NCBI RefSeq assembly: GCF_030247185.1
Contig: NC_080571.1
Coordinates: 247,973,771 to 248,037,770 of the forward strand
DNA length: 64,000 nt
Direction of reading: 5' to 3'
Source of the DNA: Malaya genurostris
Taxonomy: Eukaryota > Arthropoda > Insecta > Diptera > Culicidae
In this document: positions 12,151-22,144 of the stretch, one piece after another
Layout of the letters: each line of letters begins with the position of its first letter
Position numbering within the stretch: the stretch's first letter is position 1
Program-made: the position numbers and the translations under genes
The notes under the pieces: generated by a model
The model's input: the letters and a program-made list of their open reading frames with translations, nothing else
The model's database searches: none
Told to the model about the DNA's origin: nothing

Positions 12151-12152
12151 TA

Positions 12153-12496
12153 TTTTTTTTTTTTATTCAATAATATAATATAATATTAAGGCACACTGCT
12201 TAAGCTCTAAGATGCCAAGGGTATTTACTAATCTTAATTATCGTCTAACTTAAAACTAGAGTAGTATCATTATGTAATATAGTATCTGGCGATCGGTAGT
12301 GGCCGGTGAATTGAATTTAGGATGAGATGATTCCAGATGGCGATGGTAATTTTCTATGTTGGCCGCATTCTTCGGTCCGTGAGGGTCCGCGGGAAACACC
12401 CCCAGGCTACGAAGGCCCGGCGGGTGGCCCGCATGCTGGTCATTGACTGGAGCGGTCTTCCGGTGATGGTGATGTTACGGAAGAGAATGAAAAAAA
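12153..12496 (-). mobile_element. 5'-truncated I-clade element, 3'UTR only
   Basis: It starts on the plus strand with a 12-nt T run (the poly(A) tail on the minus strand) and matches the 3' UTR of the full-length I element at 15501 over its whole length, including a GC-rich block 'aaacacccccaggctacgaa'. The match ends at 12496 after 'gaagagaatgaaaaaa'. The two copies differ by substitutions and an 18-bp indel. No clear target-site duplication is visible. Confidence 0.85.
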
Positions 12497-12600
12497 GAAC
12501 ACAAAAGATTTATTCACTTTTAAATGCTGGAGGGCTCTAACGATAGCCACTTGTGGTTTTCCAGCCAAATGCAAAGCAATCACACTATCACACTTGAATT
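12497..12600 (-). pseudogene. N-terminal fragment of the same DD37D transposase
   Basis: On the minus strand this reads VIALHLAGKPQVAIVRALQH then LKVNKSFV, the first helix-turn-helix of DD37D mariner transposases, and then runs into the I-element fragment. The residues that normally join this block to the downstream LKNELGLKPLKF block are absent, so the insertion was accompanied by, or followed, a deletion of mariner sequence. Confidence 0.75.
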
Positions 12601-12762
12601 CCATCACAAATAACTTTTTTTCTGAAAAATTCCCACCAAAATGCTTTTGTGCGCTTGTAAATAATATAATGAGCTGTCACTAGAATAAATCTGACAGCTG
12701 TGGGACGAGCGGTTTAGAAATGACAGCAGTCTGAAGTTGGTTGCAGTTTTTTCATCTCACCT

Positions 12763-14800
<2,038 letters not shown>

Positions 14801-15182
14801 TTCTAACTTTTTTGTGAAAAGTTTTACGGAAAAGTTGTCTTCAGAAGAGTTGGTGAACGAATTATTGCGCACAATTTTGCTCAACCAAACTTTGAATCGA
14901 CATTTTTGCGCTTGAAAGTCCTTTTCTTCTTCATATCTTCTTCCGGTTTCGTTTTCGATTTTTCTAAAACGTCTGTTTCAAGATGGCCGCTCGCAGTCCC
15001 GTACCCAGGATTTCATTTCGGGAGGGGCCCAAAGATTAAAATTGCTCTGGGATTGAAGTCCTACGGTACGAAGTGGACCTAATTTGTCTTATACCAGTCT
15101 AAGACATCTTTCGAACAATGGAACGTATCTTAATTCGGCCAGAAAAACGCTGGTCTATTGTGTGATCTTAGAAGTGGAAGTA
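14801..15182. other. Spacer, no gene seen
   Basis: Nothing is recognised. It ends at the TA dinucleotide flanking the next mariner. Confidence 0.5.
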
Positions 15183-15236
15183 CGAGGTCTGTTCAAAAAG
15201 TACCCTGAATTCTCATTTTTCTAAAAAAATATTTCT

Positions 15237-15500
15237 TTATTCGTCTACATCTATATGGTCCCCTTCAAAGTAATCTCCCCTAGATATAATACACTTATGC
15301 CAGCGTTTTTTCCAGTCTTCGAAACACCCCTGATAGTCACTTTTTGTAATGCTCTGTAGCACTCTCAGCGATTCTGCCTTTATCTCTTCAATCGATGAAA
15401 AACGTTGTCCTTTCATGGGTCTCTTCAACTTTGGGAACAGGAAAAAATCACACGCAGCGATATCTGGTGAATAAGGAGGTTGGGGCATGATTAAAGTCTT
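15237..15500 (-). pseudogene. Mariner transposase, C-terminal part
   Basis: This reads PQPPYSPDIAACDFFLFPKL followed by a typical mariner C-terminus ending GDYFEGDHIDVDE. CDFFLF holds the third catalytic aspartate. Joined across the I element to HHDNAPAH on the other side, there are 34 residues between the second and third aspartates, the canonical mariner D34D. The open frame runs on into the I-element poly(A), which gives a spurious lysine stretch at its start. Confidence 0.9.
15487..15500. repeat. Target-site duplication, 3' side of I element
   Basis: The sequence atgattaaagtctt is identical to 21526-21539. The two copies flank the I element exactly and lie within mariner coding sequence. 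Confidence 0.93.
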
Positions 15501-16060
15501 TTTTTTTTTTTTATTCAACAATATAATATATTTTTAGGCACACTGCTTAAGCTCTAAGATGCCAAGGGTATTTTCTAATCTTAATTAACGACTAACTTAA
15601 AACTAGAATAGTATCATTAGATTATGTCGTCTTTGATTTTCTAGAATCCATTGTATGTTGTATGGAAGAACCAGATGGCGCTATCTATGGCCGTGTCCTT
15701 TCGGTTCGTGTGGGTCCGCGGGAAACACCCCCAGGCTACGAAGGCCCGGCGGGTGGCCCGCATGCTGGTCATCGACTGGAGATGTTACGGAAGAGAATGA
15801 AAAAAAAAGTAAATATTGTGGAAACCGAGGTAAATAGGGGGTATGGAAACAAAATGTCTGAAAACTACAAAGATCTAATTAGTTGCCATCGAGATGGTGA
15901 AGAGACGGAGAAAGGGGGAACGAATAGTTAGTGACAAAAAAAAAAGATCTTGTTAGTTCCAATGAAGATGGTGGACAGGGACGGGGATCGAGAGAATCGG
16001 GCGGATGTTAGTGTCGAACCTGTAGGTGGAGATTATACTTTCTGAGCGAGGTATATCAGA
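15501..16060 (-). other. I-element 3' UTR and poly(A)
   Basis: This is the non-coding tail after the ORF2 stop, ending in a 12-base A run on the element strand. It contains the block shared with 12153-12496 and a GC-rich section (ccaggctacgaaggcccggc region). It is probably the site recognised by the element's own reverse transcriptase, as is usual for non-LTR elements (inference). Confidence 0.85.
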
Positions 16061-19000
16061 TTACACTTGGATATTAATGTGTTTAAGGTACTGATATATG
16101 AGAAACATATATGAACTATCCCGACTCGCCATCACATCTCGGACCGGAACCTCAGGTGGTCTACCTCGGGCCCTAAGGGATTCCAGTAGCTTCGACCTGG
16201 CGTCGCGATACTCTACGCACGACCACACGACATGCTCGATGTCCTGATAACCCTCGCCACAGGTGCAGAGACCGCTCTCCGTGAGCCCAATACGCCGGAG
16301 ATGTGCGTTGAATGTGTAGTGGTTTGACATGAGTCGAGACATCACACGAATGAAATCGCGACTCACGTTCATCCCCCTGAACCAAGGTTTCGTCGATATT
16401 TTGGGAACAATGGAGTATAGCCATCGTCCCAGTTCGTCATTGCTCCATGAAGTTTGCCAACTTTCGAGTGTCCTCTGACGAGAAATGCTAAAAAATTCAT
16501 TGAAGCAGATTGGTCTTTCATAAATATCACCTTCTAATGCGCCCACCTTAGCCAATGAGTCTGCCTTTTCATTTCCCGGAATGGAACAATGCGAAGGGAC
16601 CCAGACTAAGGATATTAAATAAGACCGACCAGATGAAGTTCTCAAGTGTTCCCGTATTTTCCCCAGAAAATATGGGGGATACTTTCCTGGCTTCATTGAA
16701 CGGAGAGCTTCTATTGAACTTAAACTATCCGTGACAATGAAGTAATGGTCTTTGGGTAAATTTTCAATGATCTCAAGAGTATACTGAATAGCAGCTAATT
16801 CTGCGACGTAGACTGAAGCCGGATCACTGAGTTTGTACGAAGCGGTGATGTTTTTATTGAAGATACCAAAGCCTGTGGATCCGTTGAGATTTGACCCATC
16901 AGAGTAAAACATCCTTTCACAGTCAACTGCTCTGAATTTATAATAAAAAATATTAGGGATCACTTGAGGGCGTACGTGATCCGGAATCCCACGAATCTCT
17001 TCTCTCATGGATGTGTCGAAAAACACAGTAGAATCAGAAGTATCCAAGAAATGAGCACGGTTGGAAACAAACGAAGAAGGATTAATATTCTGAGCCATGT
17101 AATCAAAATACAAGGACATAAAACGGGTCTGAGAATTGAGCTCGACAAGCCTTTCGAAGTTTTCAATCACCGTCGGATTCAAGACATTGCATCGAATCAG
17201 CAATCGATATGAGAGATCCCAGAACCGGTTTTTCAGTGGAAGAACGCCTGCCAGCACTTCGAGGCTCATCGTATGAGTCGACTGCATGCAACCCAAGGCT
17301 ATACGCAAGCAACGATACTGAATTCTTTCCAGCTTGATGAAATGGGTGTTCGCCGCGGATCGGAAGCAAAAGCATCCGTATTCCATCACGGACAATATCG
17401 TTGTTTGGTACAGCCTGATCAAGTCTCCTGGGTGAGCACCCCACAAAGTTCCGGTTATTGTGCGAAGAAAATTAATTCTCTGCTGGCATTTTTGTTTCAG
17501 ATACCTAATTTGACATCCCCACGTGCCTTTGGAGTCGAACCAGACCCCGAGATATTTGAATGTGAAGGCCTGAGCTATGGTTTCACCCCTTAGTTGAAGC
17601 TGTAATTGTGCTGGTTCTCGCTTCCTTGAAAATACAACCAGCTCAGTTTTCTCCGTAGAGAACTCGATACCCATTTGAAGAGCCCATGTCGACAAGTTGT
17701 CGAGGGTATCTTGTAATGGTCCTTGGAGATCGGCAGCTTTGGGTCCTATAATGGACACAACGCTGTCGTCGGCAAGTTGTCTTAGCGTGCAAGATGTGTT
17801 TATACATTTGTCGATGTCGTTTACGTAAAAATTGTATAAAAGGGGGCTTAAACATGAGCCCTGAGGAAGACCCATGTAACTGAATCGTATTGTCGACAAA
17901 TCATTCTGCGCAAAATGCATATGTTTCTCGGACAATAGATTATACAAAAAGTTATTCAAAACTGGTGAAAGACTATGCTTATGCAACTTCTCAGATAGGA
18001 TATGTATTGAAACTGAGTCGAAAGCCCCCTTGATATCTAGGAAGACTGATGCCATTTGTTCTTTACGGGCAAATGCCATTTGAATTTCGGTTGAGAGCAA
18101 CGCAAGACAATCGTTCGTTCCTTCACCCCTGCGGAAGCCGAATTGTGTATCTGAAAGTAAACCATTAGTCTCGACCCAATTGTCTAGACGGAAGAGAATC
18201 ATTTTTTCGAACAATCTCCGGATACAGGAAAGCATAGCAATCGGCCGATACGAATTGTGGTCGGAGGCTGGTTTCTCTGGTTTTTTAATGGCGATAACCC
18301 TCACTTGTCTCCAGTCATGAGGGACAATATTACCCTCAAGAAACTTGTTGAATAGATTCAACAAGCGCCTTTTGGCAGGGTCAGACAGATTTTTCAACAA
18401 GTTGAATTTGATTCTGTCTAGCCCCGGGGCTTTATTGTTACACGACAAGAGTGCAAGAGAAAACTCTACCAACGAAAACGGTGTTTCGTTTGTATTCGCT
18501 GTCGCGACGCGGGAGATCTTCTGGTCCGGAACAGAGTCGGGACACACTTTTTTAGCGAAATCGAATATCCAGCGGTTAGAATATTCCTCGCTTTCATTCG
18601 TGGTGTTTCGATTGCGCATTCGTCGGGCTGTGTTCCAAAGAGTGCTCATCGATGTTTCTTTTGTTAATCCGTCAACGAAACGGCGCCAGTATCCGCGTTT
18701 CTTTGCTTTAATTAGGTTCTTCATTTGCATGTCTAACGCCGCGTAATTCCGATAATTATCAGGTGTTCCGTTTTTTCTGAAAATGATATACGCTGCAGAT
18801 TTTTTAGCGTTTAACTCTGAGCACTCTTTGTCCCACCACGGGTTGGGAGGACGGATGTTAGTTTTCGTGCCCGGTACACGTTTCGTCTGAACTTGAATCG
18901 CGGTTCCGAGAATCAAGCCAGCCAAAAACGTGTACTCTTCCTCCGGAGGAAGTTCTTGTGTTGATTCTATTTTCTCAGATATAGAGTTTGCATAGCTTTT

Positions 19001-19741
19001 CCAATCAATATTTCGTGTGAGGTCATACAAAACATTGATTGTCTTCGATGGTCTTAATCCGGTGGCGATTGAAATGACGATAGGCAAGTGATCGCTACCG
19101 TGGGGATCAGGGATTACCTTCCACGTGCAATCCAACCGTAGCGATGTCGAGCAAATGGAAAGATCCAGCGCACTTGGTCTTGCTGGTGGTGCAGGAATCC
19201 GTGTCATTTCTCCCGTATTTAAAATTGTCATATTGAAGTTATCGCAAAGGTCATAGATCAGAGTTGATCTGTTGTCATCCTGAAGACAGCCCCATCCCGT
19301 ACCATGAGAGTTGAAGTCTCCTAAAACTAACGTAGGTGTAGGAAGGAGCTCCATGATGTCACAAAGCCGTTGGTGCCCAATCGAAGCTCTTGGGGGAATG
19401 TATACGGAAGCAATGCAAAGGTCCTTGCCTTTCATTGTGATTTGACATGCAATAACTTCAACACCTGGTATCGAAGGGAGGTTTATCCGGTAGAAGGGAT
19501 AGCACTTTTTGATCCCTAAAAGTACTCCTCCGTAGGGGTTTTCTCGATCTAAGCGGATTATATTAAAATCATGGAAGGTAATTGGTATTTCAGAAGTTAG
19601 CCATGTTTCGCATAAGGCAAATGCGTCACACTCCAAGATGTTTATTAATACTTTGAAAGGGTCTATTTTCGGTATGATACTTCTACAGTTCCACTGTAAA
19701 ACAGTGATCGGATCCATTACCTCGTTCAATAAATCAGCCAT
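16061..19741 (-). CDS. I-element ORF2: endonuclease-RT-RNase H polyprotein
   Basis: A complete open frame of 1,226 codons from ATG at 19741. It nicks target DNA and copies the element RNA into it. The N-terminal AP-endonuclease (about 10-226) shows LQWNCRS, CETW (E45), LGDFN (141-144) and GSDH (216-218). The reverse transcriptase (about 480-740) shows FLDIKGAFD (motif A, 567-575), GLPQGSCLSPLLYN and LADD (656-659), where most relatives have YADD. RNase H has D948 in YSDGS, E981 in VAELAAI, D1005 in IVTDS and D1061 in NEKAD. A terminal Cys-His cluster (C1159, C1161, H1170, C1175) follows. No stop or frameshift is seen. The frame extends four codons upstream of the ATG without a better start. 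Its ATG overlaps the ORF1 stop by 8 nt (ATGGCTGA), suggesting translation by reinitiation. Confidence 0.95.
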   Translation of the reverse strand: MADLLNEVMDPITVLQWNCRSIIPKIDPFKVLINILECDAFALCETWLTSEIPITFHDFNIIRLDRENPYGGVLLGIKKCYPFYRINLPSIPGVEVIACQITMKGKDLCIASVYIPPRASIGHQRLCDIMELLPTPTLVLGDFNSHGTGWGCLQDDNRSTLIYDLCDNFNMTILNTGEMTRIPAPPARPSALDLSICSTSLRLDCTWKVIPDPHGSDHLPIVISIATGLRPSKTINVLYDLTRNIDWKSYANSISEKIESTQELPPEEEYTFLAGLILGTAIQVQTKRVPGTKTNIRPPNPWWDKECSELNAKKSAAYIIFRKNGTPDNYRNYAALDMQMKNLIKAKKRGYWRRFVDGLTKETSMSTLWNTARRMRNRNTTNESEEYSNRWIFDFAKKVCPDSVPDQKISRVATANTNETPFSLVEFSLALLSCNNKAPGLDRIKFNLLKNLSDPAKRRLLNLFNKFLEGNIVPHDWRQVRVIAIKKPEKPASDHNSYRPIAMLSCIRRLFEKMILFRLDNWVETNGLLSDTQFGFRRGEGTNDCLALLSTEIQMAFARKEQMASVFLDIKGAFDSVSIHILSEKLHKHSLSPVLNNFLYNLLSEKHMHFAQNDLSTIRFSYMGLPQGSCLSPLLYNFYVNDIDKCINTSCTLRQLADDSVVSIIGPKAADLQGPLQDTLDNLSTWALQMGIEFSTEKTELVVFSRKREPAQLQLQLRGETIAQAFTFKYLGVWFDSKGTWGCQIRYLKQKCQQRINFLRTITGTLWGAHPGDLIRLYQTTILSVMEYGCFCFRSAANTHFIKLERIQYRCLRIALGCMQSTHTMSLEVLAGVLPLKNRFWDLSYRLLIRCNVLNPTVIENFERLVELNSQTRFMSLYFDYMAQNINPSSFVSNRAHFLDTSDSTVFFDTSMREEIRGIPDHVRPQVIPNIFYYKFRAVDCERMFYSDGSNLNGSTGFGIFNKNITASYKLSDPASVYVAELAAIQYTLEIIENLPKDHYFIVTDSLSSIEALRSMKPGKYPPYFLGKIREHLRTSSGRSYLISLVWVPSHCSIPGNEKADSLAKVGALEGDIYERPICFNEFFSISRQRTLESWQTSWSNDELGRWLYSIVPKISTKPWFRGMNVSRDFIRVMSRLMSNHYTFNAHLRRIGLTESGLCTCGEGYQDIEHVVWSCVEYRDARSKLLESLRARGRPPEVPVRDVMASRDSSYMFLIYQYLKHINIQV

Positions 19742-21102
19742 CGAAGGATACAATCGCTGAAATGAGGGGCCATTTTGCAGTTGACTGCTTCAGAAATGTT
19801 TTGACTGTGGGTATAAAACTCATCATAAGCTGTTTCAGGGGGTCGGAAATATTGAAAGTTGTGAAAATCCAGTCCACAATATCCGAGAATTTTATGAATC
19901 CAGCACTCGGTCGATTTTCTGGTTGGTTTTCTGGGACACTTGGGGATTTTGATGACCCAGGAAGTGCCGGGAATTCCTTTTTAGATCTGAGTTTCTCAAG
20001 ATCAGGAGCTGTTTGCTTTGGTTTTTTTATTTTACCAGCACTTCCCATTGCTGTTACTTTTGGGGGACCCTCAGAAGATACCTTCGAACCCTTGCTAGGG
20101 AGCTTGTGAGAGGAAATATTTATCCTCTTCCTATAGCTGTTAGGGACTGCCGAAGATGTACCTTCTTGGGGATCGTCAGAATCACACTCGTCAGTTGACA
20201 AGCAAGCGTAAAGGTTTCCGGTGAGTTTAGGTGGCGTAGCACTCTTGAGCATTTCTGCAAAAGACCGTTTGGAACGAGACTGGAGAGACTGTTTCAATTT
20301 ATCTCCTCGCAGTTTGTACGCAGGGCATGCCGCGAGGTCATGATGGTCCTCTCTACAGTAGAGGCACTTTTCGATGCTCTTCCCGCAAGAGCCATCCGCG
20401 TGAGCCCCTCCACAGTTAGCACAACGATACTTATTACCACAATGAGAGGCTGTATGCCCCAATTGTTTGCAATTGGAGCAATTCATGACCCGCGGCACAT
20501 AGAGACGAACAGGCAGACGAACCCGGTCCAGGAGAACGTAGTTGGGTAATGCCGAGCCGGCGAAGGTCACTCGATAAGAGTCTGATTGGGGATAGGATTT
20601 TGTACCATCCCCGGCGATCGACACTGAATGCAGCCGTTTGCAATCCAGTATCTTTACATTCTTAAGTACGGGGTCTTTGAAACCGCCGGCCCCGTACTTA
20701 AGAAGATCTTCGCATGTCAGGGCTCGCATCTGTGACTACGCCGTCTATTTCTACTTCGCGGGCTGGCACGTAGACACAATACTCCCGCGCAAAAAGATCA
20801 CTTTGAACGATCTCGTTAGCCTGCTTTGAGCTGGTTAACAAAACCCTAAGCTTCCCTGGGCGTACTTTATCAATACGTGTAATAGTAGAGTATCGTGAAG
20901 TCAATTCGTGAGATATTTTTATAAGGTTAAATTTGTTGTTGTTCTTGGTCCGGAAGTAGACCACACAGGAACCGGTCGAAAGCAAAGGATCATCGGGATA
21001 CTTCTTTACCTTCGGAATCTTATTGTCAGCTGAAGGGGTAGGGACAAGTGGGGGTGGTTTTGGATCTGTCTCCATTTTTTCATCCGGAGGGGGGGGAACC
21101 AT
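19734..21102 (-). pseudogene. I-element ORF1 (gag-like nucleic-acid-binding), one frameshift
   Basis: ORF1 proteins bind the element RNA. The start is ATG at 21102 (MVPPPPDEKMETDPKPPPLV). Frame 1 runs to about residue 127 (GVVTDAS) and then ends at a stop; the second frame picks up immediately with LTCEDLLKYG and stays open for about 330 codons. One extra C in the CCC run near 20722 explains the change. The second part has three zinc knuckles: CSNCKQLGHTASHC (84-97), CANCGGAHADGSC (103-115) and CLYCREDHHDLAAC (122-135), numbered from the downstream frame. The overall length of about 455 residues fits I-clade ORF1. The shift could be real, a sequencing error in the short C run, or less likely a programmed frameshift. 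Confidence 0.88.
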
Positions 21103-21525
21103 TATTATTACACGGAGCTATCTCCGCACAGATTTGATTATGTATGGTGTAAGTGAAATAATCAGAGGATAGCAACAAAATACAAACAATACTTAGCTTG
21201 TTCGGCTGCAAAAACAAACGGCCACCAAGACCTGATCTTGGTCGATTGCCTCTTCAATAGATGCCTAAAACTCCGTGAGGAAAAAGCACAATCACAATTG
21301 TCTATCTATGGCTGTGTGACGGTGAAAAAACCTCCACGAAGAAAAAGCACAAATCACGATATCTAACTCGGTGCAAAAAAACTCAACTCACTCGCACACC
21401 CGAGTGTCCGATCACAATCGACACTGCGAAAACAAAAGAACGACCTTGAAAGCGGATTAATGCGGACTGTACTGGACTGGATTAAAGCGAATACACATCC
21501 GATCGCGTCGACAGATACGGTGGGA
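21103..21525 (-). promoter_or_regulatory. I-element 5' UTR / internal promoter region
   Basis: It is about 420 bp between the element's 5' end and the ORF1 start. I-clade elements carry an internal RNA polymerase II promoter here (family knowledge). CAGT-type initiator matches are present but no specific start site can be proven. Confidence 0.6.
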
Positions 21526-21539
21526 ATGATTAAAGTCTT
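21526..21539. repeat. Target-site duplication, 5' side of I element
   Basis: The sequence atgattaaagtctt is identical to 15487-15500. Confidence 0.93.
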
Positions 21540-21941
21540 GTTTTTAGTCAACAAATCACGAATAAGCAACGATGAATGAGCAGGTGCGTTATCGTGGTGC
21601 AAAACCCATGAATTGTTTTTCCATAAATCGGGGCGTATGCTTATATGATATGCCAACTTCATCAGAAACTTTTCTAATAGTGATTCGGCGATCATCCATA
21701 ATCATTTTTTCCACTTTTCTCACATTTTCATCGATTATTGACGTGCTGGGTTGACCGGAGCGTTCGTCGTCTTCAACGTCTTCGCGGCCATCTTGGAAAC
21801 GCTTATACCACTCGTAAACACTTGTTTTTTCATAGCAGACTCACCGTAGGCTCTCTGTAATATTTCGCACACTTGGTTACACTTTATTTCATTTTTCACG
21901 CAAAATTTTATACAAATTCTTTGACTCTTCAATTCTTCCAT
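21540..21941 (-). pseudogene. Mariner transposase, N-terminal and middle part, deleted
   Basis: This begins MEELKSQRICIKFCVKNEIK, with a helix-turn-helix region typical of mariner, then shifts frame at KKQVFT, where the family continues SVYEWYKRFQ. After a linker (DENVRKVEKMIMDD and KVSDEVGISY in other frames) the sequence jumps to RPDLWKNNSWVLHHDNAPAH, the second catalytic aspartate. The intervening region with the first aspartate is gone. The deletion predates or is independent of the I insertion and makes the copy non-autonomous. Confidence 0.85.
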
Positions 21942-22144
21942 TGTTCAAACTAACAAAAATCGCCGAGCTCAAAAAAACACGTCTACACCAGCCGCTACAA
22001 GACAAAATGTAAACAATGAATACAGCTGAAAATTTCACCATACATTAGGGACATATGTACCAACACAATAAAAAAAAATTCGACCACCGGACTCTCCAGA
22101 CGCGCGCAATTAAAAAATTCCGGGAACTTTTCGAACAGACCTCG

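Larger units (their letters stand above)
11295..12761 (-). mobile_element. DD37D mariner (maT-like) interrupted by an I fragment
   Basis: The terminal inverted repeats are about 22 bp (ggtgagatgaaaaaactgca on the left, the complement ending at 12761 on the right). The element lies next to TA-rich DNA on both sides. The minus-strand transposase has catalytic spacing D-37-D. A 344-bp truncated I retrotransposon sits at 12153-12496. Removing it leaves about 1.12 kb, shorter than the usual 1.3 kb, because part of the N-terminal coding region is missing at the insertion point. Confidence 0.85.
15501..21525 (-). mobile_element. Near full-length I-clade non-LTR retrotransposon (MosquI-like)
   Basis: This 6,025-bp element has a 5' UTR of about 420 bp, ORF1 with three CCHC knuckles, ORF2 with AP endonuclease, reverse transcriptase and RNase H, a 560-bp 3' UTR and a poly(A) tail. 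A perfect 14-bp duplication flanks it. The RNase H domain plus the CCHC ORF1 place it in the I clade, which includes Drosophila I factor and mosquito MosquI. The intact duplication, poly(A) tail and fully open ORF2 indicate a recent insertion. The only defect seen is a one-base frameshift in ORF1. Confidence 0.93.
15183..22144 (-). mobile_element. Internally deleted mariner split by an I element
   Basis: The ends are inverted repeats: 'cgaggtctgttcaaaaagta' at 15183 and the complement of 'cgaggtctgttcgaaaagtt' ending at 22144. Each is flanked by TA (15181-15182 and 22145-22146). Without the 6,025-bp I insertion and its duplication the mariner is about 920 bp, against about 1.3 kb for a complete element. 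The transposase lies on the minus strand, is of D34D type, and has lost the central part of its catalytic domain. Confidence 0.9.

Noticed and set aside
16173..19700. Plus- and minus-strand frames of 60-133 codons inside the I element
   Set aside because: They are shadows of ORF2 in other frames.
20700..20730. Programmed frameshift in the I-element ORF1
   Set aside because: No slippery heptamer or downstream structure was evident; a one-base error or mutation in the CCC run explains it more simply.
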